Shown here in pieces: positions 42,132-51,341 of a DNA stretch of 64,000 nt. A program made the translations under genes and the position numbers. Every line of letters begins with the position of its first letter. Positions within the stretch are counted from its first letter, which is position 1. The notes beneath the pieces were generated by a model. The model did no database searches and had not been told where the DNA came from. It saw only the letters and a program-made list of their open reading frames with translations. The stretch spans positions 124,001 to 188,000 of the forward strand of contig NZ_RXNU01000002.1 in assembly GCF_003966225.1 (NCBI RefSeq), given 5' to 3'. This DNA is from Shewanella canadensis. GTDB taxonomy: Bacteria > Pseudomonadota > Gammaproteobacteria > Enterobacterales > Shewanellaceae.

Positions 42132-44435
42132 TCAACTCGGCTGATTCTCAAGCTTGCTGATTCTGCACCACTGACTCTTCAATTGGTTTGAGCCACTGAT
42201 GGGATCCGATGGGGTCTGCTCTATGATGCCATTATAGTTTTTGCCACTTTCCTGCCAGCCATACTGAGCACACAGTACATTTTTCGCTAAGTCCGCATTA
42301 AGCTTGGCAACCGCAGTCATCTGGCCGATGGGGGTCTCAATAATGATTGTCTCATTGGCGCTAATCGACAGCTCTTGAGCCAGTTCAGTGCTTATCTCGA
42401 CAAGCGGACCATCTGCACGGCGATTCAGCATGCCTACATTCTTATGTTGGCTATGACAATGTGCCCTGAATTTTGCCGAGGTGAGGATTAGTGGGTAGTC
42501 TGCATCACTGTGGATCTCAGGAAACTGAGGAACAGGAGAATATCCCGATTTTAGAAAACACTCAGAATAAAACTCCAGTTTGCCGGTGGGAGTATTAAAA
42601 CCTTGAGTTCGATATTTCTGATATTGGGTTTTAAGTCCTAAGTCGATGCCGACCGGTTGTGCTTTTAACTCTGATAAGCTAACTCCGGTAGGCGCCAATA
42701 CCTCTTCAAGGGCAGCATCGATATCTCCCTCCCAGAAGTGCTCTCCCAATCCCAATTTCCTGGCGAGTTCAAACACGATATTGGTATCCGACTTAGCCTC
42801 GCCCAGAGGTTCAATAACGGGTTTACGCAGCTGCAACAAGGATTCAGCCTGTTGAGAAACGAGGAAGCCTGCGCTTAATCCCGAACGTTCCCACGAACTG
42901 GATACGGGCAACACGATATCGGCCTCTTTAGCCGACTCATTCAAGAATAGATCCGCATGGACATAGAACTCCAACTCCCGCAGAGTCTCACGTACAAACG
43001 CTTCATTGGGTTTAGTTGCGATCGGGTTGCCGCCAAAGGCGATGAGGGCACGGGTTTTATAAGGCGCTTGATGTACCACACTTGAATGTAGATCGTTTGA
43101 GTTTACCCAACCCATTTTCCAGGGACCCAGAGGCTTGTCAGCCCCCAAAGCCTCTTTTTTCTGATCACTGTCCAGTAACGAAAACCCCATTAGATTATTA
43201 ACCGGAGGCTTAGAGAAATAGACATTACCCCCTCGTTTATCCAAGCACCCTGTGAGTCCATATAGGCTCGCTATCGCCAACGTCGTCTGTGTTGCTTGTT
43301 GATGTTGGGCGGTACCCGTCCACGAGAAATAGCTCACCGCCTTGGATTGAGCCATCATCGAAGCCATCTGCTCTATTTGCTTTGCCGAAATACCGGTTAC
43401 AGATTCGGCATACTCAAGGGTGTATTGCTGACATGCATCTTTATAATGAGAAAAAGCGGGCCGACATTGAATGCCATTAAGTTCTATTCTACCGTCCAAG
43501 GCAAGTACGGCCTCTTCTATCGAATCGCTTTGGTATTGCCGTGACTGTGGGTCATAAAGCACAACGGCTTTTGCTCGCTCATCCCAGGCAACCAATTGCT
43601 CTCGCTCCAGCTTGTTAGCACTGTTTCGCCCAAGATCTTCAACGGTCAACAGACTCCCGTTATCATCGCGCACTAACAGCGGGCCATTACTCCAACGACG
43701 AACAAAGCTTTGGTCATATTGGTTATTGGCGATCAACAAATTGGCTAACGCCATCGCCAGCACCCCATCGGTTCCTGGGGTGATCCGCATCCACAAGTCA
43801 GATTGATCGGCCAAGCCGGCCCTTCGGGGATCGATAACTATCAGTTTCGCGCCACGTTTTTGCGCCAGAGTCACTTGCAAAGCATGCGCAGGCCAGGTTT
43901 CTTTCGGATTAAAGCCCCATAACAAAATACAGTCAGTATTCTGATAATCAGGCATGCCAATGCCTTGCCCGAATACATAAGCATGAGAAAAATCTTTGTG
44001 CCAATTACAGTTTTCAGTCGCAAACAATTTATTGGGAGACCCGAACGCATGAGCCAGACGGTTAATCCAGATAAAGCTGTCGGCGATAGCCGTGGCGCTC
44101 GGTGTCGTTATGCCCCAACAAACAGATTTGGCACCACTTTGTGATCTGAATTCGCCGAGTTTATCGGCGATAGTGCCAAGCGCCTGCTGCCACGAGATAG
44201 GTTGCCAGCCGGGATTATCGCTCCCCTTGGGTTGAGTACGTTGCATAGGCGTGAGTAGACGGTCGGGATGATAAACTATCTGCGGCGCCGCTTTCCCCTT
44301 AACACAGACAACATCTCCGGTCGGATGACCCGCAAGATTCTGTACCTTAGTTAATGCACCATTTTTCACAGTAACCAGACAACCACAACGCGAAATACAT
44401 TGAGCGCAATAGCTTGGAATTTGCAGCTCACTCAT
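42132..44435 (-). CDS. Cytoplasmic molybdopterin oxidoreductase
   Basis: This 767-residue enzyme is of the DMSO-reductase superfamily. It starts with a 4Fe-4S motif (YCAQCISRCGC, then VVCVKGKA). Molybdopterin domains I-III follow, with WGITTPSATAIADSFIW, CILLWGFNPKET and VIDPRRAGLADQ. ATENCNWHKD near residue 149 is the likely molybdenum-ligand region. The C-terminal molydopterin dinucleotide-binding domain has LTSAKFRAHCHSQHKN. No Tat signal is present, so it is cytoplasmic. It resembles assimilatory or formate-type members, but the substrate is unknown. GGGGAAAG precedes the ATG. No partner subunit lies adjacent, which is unusual. Confidence 0.85.
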   Translation of the reverse strand: MSELQIPSYCAQCISRCGCLVTVKNGALTKVQNLAGHPTGDVVCVKGKAAPQIVYHPDRLLTPMQRTQPKGSDNPGWQPISWQQALGTIADKLGEFRSQSGAKSVCWGITTPSATAIADSFIWINRLAHAFGSPNKLFATENCNWHKDFSHAYVFGQGIGMPDYQNTDCILLWGFNPKETWPAHALQVTLAQKRGAKLIVIDPRRAGLADQSDLWMRITPGTDGVLAMALANLLIANNQYDQSFVRRWSNGPLLVRDDNGSLLTVEDLGRNSANKLEREQLVAWDERAKAVVLYDPQSRQYQSDSIEEAVLALDGRIELNGIQCRPAFSHYKDACQQYTLEYAESVTGISAKQIEQMASMMAQSKAVSYFSWTGTAQHQQATQTTLAIASLYGLTGCLDKRGGNVYFSKPPVNNLMGFSLLDSDQKKEALGADKPLGPWKMGWVNSNDLHSSVVHQAPYKTRALIAFGGNPIATKPNEAFVRETLRELEFYVHADLFLNESAKEADIVLPVSSSWERSGLSAGFLVSQQAESLLQLRKPVIEPLGEAKSDTNIVFELARKLGLGEHFWEGDIDAALEEVLAPTGVSLSELKAQPVGIDLGLKTQYQKYRTQGFNTPTGKLEFYSECFLKSGYSPVPQFPEIHSDADYPLILTSAKFRAHCHSQHKNVGMLNRRADGPLVEISTELAQELSISANETIIIETPIGQMTAVAKLNADLAKNVLCAQYGWQESGKNYNGIIEQTPSDPISGSNQLKSQWCRISKLENQPS

Positions 44436-44800
44436 GACTTTCCCCTATACAAGCTCAAGAAGACCCTCTTCGATGTCCGCAGCTTACCTCTATTGCTTCT
44501 CTGTTCACAAATCCAGAGCGACAGAGTTTGAACTGCTCCCCCGTTAACCATCGCCACAAGCGCTTGTCGACCTTTAGCTGAACACATAAAAAAGACGAAC
44601 CTTTCATTTCTTAATGCTAATTAACATGAGAAGCATTATTAATTTCAGTTAATTTGGGGGGGGAGATTAGGAGTTTCCCTACGCATTGAACCAGTTAGAT
44701 TTAGTGGGTGATTCTGCTCAGCTTATGACCCTCATGAAGCGGTTCATCACTGGTAAAAACAGCTATATTTAATAGAGGGGAAACTACGAAGGTAAAACAG
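44436..44800. other. Divergent spacer with Fur-like box and G8 tract
   Basis: Between the oxidoreductase and protease genes lies a Fur-box-like element near 44616-44645 (TAATGCT/AGCATTA inverted repeat). A run of eight G follows at 44656-44663. No gene is visible in these 365 bases. Confidence 0.5.
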
Positions 44801-46228
44801 ATGAAGTACTTCAATCAACTCCTCATAATCGCATCGCTGGGGCTTACCATAGTCTCTTCCGCCCAAACCTTGGCCGCGAATAAGGCCTCGGAAATAGCTT
44901 CCAAAGGCCAAGCCATAGCTGAGCAGAAACAGGCAATGAAAAACTTGCATGGACAACTGTCAGCATCCCTCCGTGCAGCAGAGCGACACACAGTCGAACT
45001 GACCACCAGTGAACTCAGCACCTTAACCACACCAGGGGTGGATCCCACCGGTCGTTACCGGGTCGGAGTACATCGCGCCGTCGGAAAATCGGTTTCACAC
45101 GATAAGGCCGATCTGATTATTAATATTCCCGGCGCCTATGCTGTTCGACTGGAGCTGGCCCATGTGAAGGGTGTGGTTTCTGTGTTCAACGAGTCCGGCC
45201 AGGCATACCAGTATTCACAGGATGGCTTCACCCATACCTTTATCGGTGAAGAGGTCAGGGTTCGTGGCGCGGCTCATATAGAGGGCGCCGGTGCCGTCAA
45301 TATGGGAGGGAACCTGTGTGACTTCAACGCTTCCTGTGTTGAGAACGCCGAATGTAAAAACATCGGCATGCCAGACAATATTCGTGATGTCCGTAACGCC
45401 TTTGCCAGCATACTGTTCAGATCCGGTGCTTTTTATTATGTCTGCTCCGGAGGCCTAGTCGCCGACAGCGACAGCGATAGTGAAGTCCCCTACTTTCTGA
45501 CAGCCAGACACTGCGTCAGCAAAGGGCGGGAAGCTAACTCAGTCGAGACCTTCTTCCAATATACTCAGACCTGTTCTACAGAACCACAAGATTGTAGTAC
45601 ACAGCCCGACTCCAGCACAGTTGGTTCGAGCATCGTCAAGAGCGGCAGACAGGGTGACTATTCCCTGCTCCGGCTCTCGGATAACCCTCCTGACGGTTCT
45701 ATATATCTGGGCTGGAACACAGACCCAATAGCATCCACTGACGAAGCCTACCTCTATAGGATAAGCCACCCCGGCGGCGCTCCTCAGGCATACTCAGAGC
45801 ATTGGGTCGACACCGAAGCGCCAAACTGCAGCTCCTGGCCTCGGGGAAATTGGATCTATAGCCGCGATCTATTGGGTGCTACCGAAGGTGGCAGCAGCGG
45901 CTCGCCGGTGTTAAACAGTGATGCTGAGATAGTGGGTCAACTCAGCGGAGGGTGTGGCTTCAATGTCAATGACGTTTGTGACGACAGTAGTAACGCCACA
46001 GTCGATGGTGCTTTCGCCGCCTATTACTCAGATATTTCACAGTTCCTCGGAGGCGGCGACCCTGACCCCGGTGGTGATTGTACCGATGCCGATAGAGATG
46101 GCTGGTGCGTCGAAGAGGGTGATTGTGATGACGCTAACTCTGAAATCAACCCAGGTGAGAAAGACCGTGGCGGTCCTAAATGGAGCGATAAAGTAGATAA
46201 TGACTGTGATGGCATTATCGACGGTTAA
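44801..46228 (+). CDS. Secreted trypsin-like serine endopeptidase
   Basis: This 475-residue protein has a signal peptide of about 26 residues and a propeptide-like region (27-170). A chymotrypsin-fold domain follows (about 190-410) with the triad His237 (TARHC), Asp286 (GDYSLL) and Ser366 (GGSSGSPV). It resembles lysyl endopeptidases; disulphide cysteines are plentiful (CDFNASCVENAEC, VCSGG). The C-terminal tail (about 415-475) has DADRDGWCVEEGDCDD and DNDCDGIIDG, calcium-binding repeats of the PF11617 type. It is likely secreted, with the tail stabilising or anchoring it. It is 350 bp upstream of the TonB receptor. Confidence 0.9.
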   Translation: MKYFNQLLIIASLGLTIVSSAQTLAANKASEIASKGQAIAEQKQAMKNLHGQLSASLRAAERHTVELTTSELSTLTTPGVDPTGRYRVGVHRAVGKSVSHDKADLIINIPGAYAVRLELAHVKGVVSVFNESGQAYQYSQDGFTHTFIGEEVRVRGAAHIEGAGAVNMGGNLCDFNASCVENAECKNIGMPDNIRDVRNAFASILFRSGAFYYVCSGGLVADSDSDSEVPYFLTARHCVSKGREANSVETFFQYTQTCSTEPQDCSTQPDSSTVGSSIVKSGRQGDYSLLRLSDNPPDGSIYLGWNTDPIASTDEAYLYRISHPGGAPQAYSEHWVDTEAPNCSSWPRGNWIYSRDLLGATEGGSSGSPVLNSDAEIVGQLSGGCGFNVNDVCDDSSNATVDGAFAAYYSDISQFLGGGDPDPGGDCTDADRDGWCVEEGDCDDANSEINPGEKDRGGPKWSDKVDNDCDGIIDG

Positions 46229-46578
46229 CCCCACTCGGCTATCGCCTAAAACTACTATCACCTGAAACAGGGATAACTTCAAGCAGCCACCAAACTTCGG
46301 TGGTTGCCTGCCCCTTGGCTAGACCCCCCCCAAAAAAAAATTGACACCTTCCAAAGCTCCTAATCGGTTAGGTTTAACTATGGGTCGCACATTATGAGCT
46401 GTCCTAAGACCCGAATTCGACAGCAAAAACAGGTGTGATCTGCTTTCCATAATTAGCTCTCTTTTTCACCAAACAGCCAAATTTACACATGAACAACAAG
46501 ACCACACTAGCAGAAGGGTATAAGATAGCGCTCACTTAAGGATAATAATTCTCATTACCACAACAAATAAGGTGAACG
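46229..46578. promoter_or_regulatory. Spacer with C8-A9 tract and Fur box ahead of the TonB receptor
   Basis: A homopolymer pair, C8 then A9, lies at 46324-46340. A Fur-like box, GATAATAATTCTCATTACC, lies at 46541-46559, about 20 bp before the receptor ATG. A TATAAGATA element at 46519 is a candidate -10. This predicts iron-repressed expression of the receptor. Confidence 0.65.
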
Positions 46579-48798
46579 ATGAACAAGCTCCAAGTTAGTG
46601 TACTGGCACTGGCGGTCACTTCAGCACTAAATGCTCAAGCCGAAGAGATCTCTTCAGCATCCAAATCCGAACAAGAATCAGCCCCGGCAAAATATGAAGT
46701 GATTGTTATTTCCGGCTCGCGTATGGAGCAAGAAATTCAACAGGTTGCGGGCTCAATCTTAGTCATTGACGAAGCGGCTATCGAAAAAAGCATGAGTAAT
46801 GACTTTGGTAGCTTGTTCCGTAATGAATCCGCTGTCGGGGTAAAAGGCGGGGCAGGAAAACCAACCACGGTCACCATTCGTGGTATCGGTGGTAACCGAG
46901 TGATGATGGTAAAAGACGGTGTACGCGTCAATAACCAGTATGCCTCACCACTGGGACCAGGCGCCGAAGGTACCGGGCGTGGACTCACCGAAGTACAGAG
47001 CCTGAAGCAAGTGGAAGTCGTCAAAGCGGCGGCTTCTACCATGTATGGCTCAGATGCCCTTGGTGGTGTGGTAGTCATGCGTACAAAAGATGCCAGTGAT
47101 TATCTGATGGGTGATGATACATACCTGTCAGTCAACAGTGGCTATAGCGGTATCAATAATGAGTACAGCGCCGGCTTTACGGCCGCCAACAGCGTAGGCA
47201 ATTTTGAAAATTTACTCACCTACCAGCGCCGCGTCGGTGAAGAAACACAAAATTACCAGCAAGATCTGCCGGACTCTGATTTAGTGCAGGACAGCATATT
47301 ACTGAAGAGTAAGTACCACTTCAATGACCACACCTCCTTGCAGTTGAGCGTCGACTATCTGGAGCAGAAACTTGAACGTTGGGAGCCGATGTTTGACGAC
47401 ACTTCAGCTTTAACGGAGCGAGTCGATACCCGGCGCGACACCCAGGTACTTAACGGTGCTTTGCAACTGCGCTCTGATAAGCCCAGTTCGCTGCATGATA
47501 GCCTGACCGTGGTGATGTATTACGGTGCGACTAAGCAGAACGAAGATCGTGATTACTACAGTTTTGACGGCAACAACCAGTCGACCAATGATCGCGCCAG
47601 AGAGTACATCTTTGAAGATGAGCGCCTGGGTATTAACAGCACCTTTAATAAATACATAGGTGAAGACAGCTATGGCCATAACATCACCTACGGGATGGAT
47701 CTGGAGCTGTCGAGCATGTTGCGTCACCGCACCTATGCCGAACAAGATAGCGGAGAATGGCAAGTCAGCCATCCCTTTACCTTTGCCGATACCGATAGCC
47801 AACGTATCGGTGTTTTTGCTCAAGATGATATCAAACTGCTCGACGGAAAACTGAACCTGATAGCTGGGATCCGTTTCGACAATTTCGAAAACACGCCAGA
47901 TAAATCTACCCTGACCTCTGAGCAAGACCCGGAGAACTTTGATGAAATGAGTGAAAGTTTCTGGTCACCCAAACTGGGGCTTATCTATCACATAACCGAT
48001 GATGTCAGCGTTTACGGACAGTACACCTATGGCTACAAAATGCCGACCCCGGATCAGAAATGGGGCGAACTGGTGATCAATGAACCCGGCATGCCGATGG
48101 AAGTACTACTCAAGCCTAACTATGATCTGGAATCAGAACAGAGCAACACCTTCGAAGCCGGCGTTCGTGGCAGCCATAGCGATACCAGCTACGAGCTAAC
48201 CCTGTTCTACAGTCAGGTAAAAGATTATATCGACTGGCAGTTCCTGGGCATGGACGTGTTTCCACAGATGAACCTTCAGTACGGCTACTTTAACCGTGAA
48301 GAGGTTAAACTGTACGGTTTTGAAGCCCAGGTGAATCAATGGATAGGTGATAGCTTAGAGCTGTGGGGAAACCTGTCTTACACCCATGGTGAAGATGAAA
48401 ATGGCGACTATCTCAATAGCGTCAGCCCTATGCGCGGAACGGTTGGTGCCAACTACTATACCGAACTTGCGGGTATGGAAGCCGATGTGGCAACGGTCGT
48501 GCGTTTTGCAGATAAGATGGATCGTACAACTGATCTCGATATATTTCCGGGTATGGACACATTCAATAGCGTGTATAACACCCCCGGCTATGCCGTGGTT
48601 GATTTAACCTTAGGCCTGCGGATCAACGACAGCTGGAAGCTAAGAACCGGTGTGTACAACCTATTTGATAAAGAGTATATCGACTATGCCGATGTGGCTG
48701 GCCAGTCGAAATACCTGCTCAACTCACTGGGCACCCCGGATACCAACTTCACTCAACCTGGGCGCTATTTTAACGTAAGCGTGAACTATCAGTTCTAA
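46579..48798 (+). CDS. TonB-dependent haem/haemoglobin-type receptor
   Basis: This 739-residue outer-membrane receptor has a signal peptide (cut after ALNAQA), a TonB box (YEVIVISGSRM near residue 40), a plug (about 45-170, GGAGKPTTVTIRGIGGNR) and a 22-strand barrel ending in NYQF. It is like the haem/haemoglobin/transferrin receptor group. The FRAP and NPNL motifs of haem receptors appear in altered form, as YKMPTPDQ and LKPNYDLE. The ligand is unconfirmed. A Fur box overlaps its promoter. The spacer carries homopolymers, so expression may vary. Confidence 0.9.
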   Translation: MNKLQVSVLALAVTSALNAQAEEISSASKSEQESAPAKYEVIVISGSRMEQEIQQVAGSILVIDEAAIEKSMSNDFGSLFRNESAVGVKGGAGKPTTVTIRGIGGNRVMMVKDGVRVNNQYASPLGPGAEGTGRGLTEVQSLKQVEVVKAAASTMYGSDALGGVVVMRTKDASDYLMGDDTYLSVNSGYSGINNEYSAGFTAANSVGNFENLLTYQRRVGEETQNYQQDLPDSDLVQDSILLKSKYHFNDHTSLQLSVDYLEQKLERWEPMFDDTSALTERVDTRRDTQVLNGALQLRSDKPSSLHDSLTVVMYYGATKQNEDRDYYSFDGNNQSTNDRAREYIFEDERLGINSTFNKYIGEDSYGHNITYGMDLELSSMLRHRTYAEQDSGEWQVSHPFTFADTDSQRIGVFAQDDIKLLDGKLNLIAGIRFDNFENTPDKSTLTSEQDPENFDEMSESFWSPKLGLIYHITDDVSVYGQYTYGYKMPTPDQKWGELVINEPGMPMEVLLKPNYDLESEQSNTFEAGVRGSHSDTSYELTLFYSQVKDYIDWQFLGMDVFPQMNLQYGYFNREEVKLYGFEAQVNQWIGDSLELWGNLSYTHGEDENGDYLNSVSPMRGTVGANYYTELAGMEADVATVVRFADKMDRTTDLDIFPGMDTFNSVYNTPGYAVVDLTLGLRINDSWKLRTGVYNLFDKEYIDYADVAGQSKYLLNSLGTPDTNFTQPGRYFNVSVNYQF

Positions 48799-49144
48799 GC
48801 GCTTAAGTAAACCGGCGTTCGGTGACTCTTGAATCAACGACAAGTGAATCAACGACCGGCCGAGTAAACCACAAGTGATGGCAGTCTCAAAGTCTGTCAT
48901 CACTTACCTCTGTGAAAACAAAAGGCACGCAACAAGCAATACCGACATCTTCCACTTCCCCCCCCCCAGCAGCGGCTGCGGTCAAATATCTATACGCCTT
49001 AGATCTCCAAGCTGGCATTCTCGATACTTGTCTTGTTCAACAATCAACCTGGATAAAATGGTTAAATCTACCGTTAATTTTCATTAACTTTATTGGATAA
49101 TAATTAGCACTCATCCTAAAACGATACAGGGTCGAGAAACTTCA
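48799..49144. other. Convergent spacer with hairpin, C10 tract and Fur-like box
   Basis: A 12-bp hairpin is at 48873-48905 (AAGTGATG/CATCACTT plus CAG/CTG). Ten C follow at 48958-48967. A Fur-like element (GGATAATAATTAGCACTCATCC-type, near 49096-49117) lies close to the 3' end of the beta-CASP gene. No supported gene is present. Confidence 0.5.
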
Positions 49145-50437
49145 TTATAAAACTATCTTCTCACCATTTTTTACTAGACGCACATTTTCGAAATCATTTA
49201 AAAATTTATCACGATTAAGAGTATGAACAGGAACTAAAACCATAGGTGCAATTTTGCTTGAAAAATTCTGTAAATGCTCCAGGTAAGCATGACCACTGGT
49301 GTGTGCGTATTGCCATGACTCCTGATATTTATCGGCCATTTCTGCAAACTTCGATTGCTTACTTTGATAACCTAACCACATGGAATAGATAAGTTTAGGC
49401 CTAACGCCTTGTTCAACAAATGCATCAAGGTATCGCGTCATCTGGTATGGAGAGACTCGAAATACGTAGTCTGTACCTTGTAACTTATCAAGATTCACAT
49501 GGCGATGGCTATGCCGTAGGAAATCGTCACCGAATTCGGCTTTAATGATGGCTAATTGGGATTTGGGAAATATCACTTTTAGATGGTCGTTGTTATGTGG
49601 TGGTAAACTTGGAGAATATTTCTTTAACGACTCTAGCAAGTAAAGTTGGTATAAATCGATGACCAACTTTTTACCTGTGCGTTTGGTCGCGTTATACAGG
49701 CTTACAATTCTGTCAATATTACCACCCGAGGCAGTGACAAAAGCCGGCTGGTCTCGCTCACTAAAGGCAGCAACCATTGCCTCTTCAACCGAGGCTTCGG
49801 TTGGAAACTGCTGCGAGTGCCCACCATCAAGGGTTGTTCCCTCAATCAGCATCAGGTCAGGCTGCTTAACATTGGCGTAGATATAATTACTCACCCGAGA
49901 CTTTCGCCCATGCCCACGAAAATCTCCCGTGTAGAATACCTGTTTACCATCAACTTCGATGAGTAGACTGCAGGCACCAAAAGCTGAATGGTCCATCAAA
50001 AAAGCCTTAACCGTAAATGGACCTATCTGAAACGGTTTACCGGGAGAAAACTGCCGACATTGCTCAAGCGAATCGAAACGTAGTGGTTCAGGGTAAAATA
50101 AATTGCCAATAGTCATCATGGAATAACTACTATCTGACAGATATATCATCGAACTTTTAGGTAATGAACCAAGCAGACCATAGTGATCTGGGTGTGCGTG
50201 GGATAATAGATAAGCTAACGGAGGCTTAGTTTCTTGCTGTTGAATATCAAGTAAAATACCATTTTCTATCGATGGGCTTGCAACTAAGTCAGCATCGATC
50301 GATGCGCCTGTGTTATCCATGAGTGGAGCACCATAATCCAATACAATACTATCTTCACCATGGCTGATTTTTATGCAGCTACCACCTATGGTATCGGCCC
50401 CACGCAGTATTGTGACAGAGGTTTGTGGCATTATCAC
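49145..50437 (-). CDS. Beta-CASP metallo-beta-lactamase nuclease-like protein
   Basis: This 430-residue protein has the MBL metal motifs HAHPDH (80-85), His150 in MDHSAFG and Asp172 in TGDFRGHG. Beta-CASP motifs follow: acidic motif A in LIEGTT (Glu199), motif B in TSGHAYLEHLQNF (His383) and motif C in VPVHT (His405). This matches the RNase J/CPSF73-type fold, which cuts RNA or DNA with two zinc ions. The start is GTG at 50437, overlapping the upstream TGA, or ATG at 50431. It is third in an operon after a phosphoesterase and a PD-(D/E)XK gene. Base composition is AT-richer than the flanks, suggesting transfer. Substrate unknown. Confidence 0.85.
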   Translation of the reverse strand: MIMPQTSVTILRGADTIGGSCIKISHGEDSIVLDYGAPLMDNTGASIDADLVASPSIENGILLDIQQQETKPPLAYLLSHAHPDHYGLLGSLPKSSMIYLSDSSYSMMTIGNLFYPEPLRFDSLEQCRQFSPGKPFQIGPFTVKAFLMDHSAFGACSLLIEVDGKQVFYTGDFRGHGRKSRVSNYIYANVKQPDLMLIEGTTLDGGHSQQFPTEASVEEAMVAAFSERDQPAFVTASGGNIDRIVSLYNATKRTGKKLVIDLYQLYLLESLKKYSPSLPPHNNDHLKVIFPKSQLAIIKAEFGDDFLRHSHRHVNLDKLQGTDYVFRVSPYQMTRYLDAFVEQGVRPKLIYSMWLGYQSKQSKFAEMADKYQESWQYAHTSGHAYLEHLQNFSSKIAPMVLVPVHTLNRDKFLNDFENVRLVKNGEKIVL

Positions 50438-51339
50438 GGCTTCCCACTTTGCAATTTATAATCAGTACTATCAGTCATCACCTGCATCGTGACATAGTGT
50501 TCTCTTAGCTTCTTTTCATGACGTGACCAACTATTTTGTTTATCCTCTTCGTTATTGTAAATAAGTAATCTTGGCTCACAGTCTATCGTTAGCGGTAAGT
50601 GACCCGTTGCGACATCTTTAATAATGGGGGCCACTGATTTCCCTGCTAACTCCGTTATTTTGACCAGCACTTGGCAAGCTATGATATATGCTTTGTGTAA
50701 TTCCCCTTGATGATCTCTATCAGTTAGAAACTCTCGATAACGTGCCAACTGTTCGAGTACTTCAGGTTCTTCACTATTGGTACGGCAACGTTTATCGGTC
50801 GTAAGTTTAGCCTCCCAAAATACTAAACTAGCTCCATCTTCATGCCGCTCCAATGACACTAAGTCAATCCGATACCCACTTCCAGGCAGCCCCATTTCCA
50901 TATCAATAACATTGCTGTTTGCCGCTGCGACATTTTCTACAAAAGTTTTTTCATCACCGTTATGATCCTTAGAGCGTTTAATCCAATCTTCTAACGTTTT
51001 TCCGCCAAGGTATTGCGCACTATTTTCTGGCTTCTCTGGATTGATAAGCGAAGGATCACTTCCGGTTAATCTTACATATTTTTGCGTATTTACCCCCTCA
51101 AATACATATTTAACATGCTGCTCTGAATATAACGTTTTGTCTCGATTAAAGGCGACTTTCGCAATCGCTTGTCCTTTATGATAAAAATTGAGGTAATTTT
51201 CACGTACAGCTAATCGAAGTCCATTAGAAGATAACTCCTCACCTGCGGGTTTGAGCCGCAGCAGTAGTTCCTTCCACCATTCCGGTTTTGGGTCTGATAA
51301 CTGGCTGAGAGCAAATTTTCGTGCAAATTGTTTTGTCAT
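50434..51339 (-). CDS. PD-(D/E)XK nuclease-like protein
   Basis: This 301-residue protein has no family name that I recall, but it carries a recognisable PD-(D/E)XK core: YRIDLV (Asp159), then 16 residues later FWEAKL (Glu176, Lys178). A helix Glu is upstream (EKTFVENV), and a helix follows with EVLEQLARYREFL (Gln197), typical of the family. The N-terminal 110 residues look like a separate alpha/beta region. The ATG at 51339 lies 2 nt after the phosphoesterase stop and the TGA overlaps the next start, so translation is coupled. A nucleic-acid cleaving role is likely; specificity is unknown. Confidence 0.7.
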   Translation of the reverse strand: MTKQFARKFALSQLSDPKPEWWKELLLRLKPAGEELSSNGLRLAVRENYLNFYHKGQAIAKVAFNRDKTLYSEQHVKYVFEGVNTQKYVRLTGSDPSLINPEKPENSAQYLGGKTLEDWIKRSKDHNGDEKTFVENVAAANSNVIDMEMGLPGSGYRIDLVSLERHEDGASLVFWEAKLTTDKRCRTNSEEPEVLEQLARYREFLTDRDHQGELHKAYIIACQVLVKITELAGKSVAPIIKDVATGHLPLTIDCEPRLLIYNNEEDKQNSWSRHEKKLREHYVTMQVMTDSTDYKLQSGKP

Positions 51340-51341
51340 GA

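Noticed and set aside
48875..49087. 70-codon plus-strand frame
   Set aside because: It includes the C10 tract (Pro run) and lacks a ribosome site and a hydrophobic or motif pattern.
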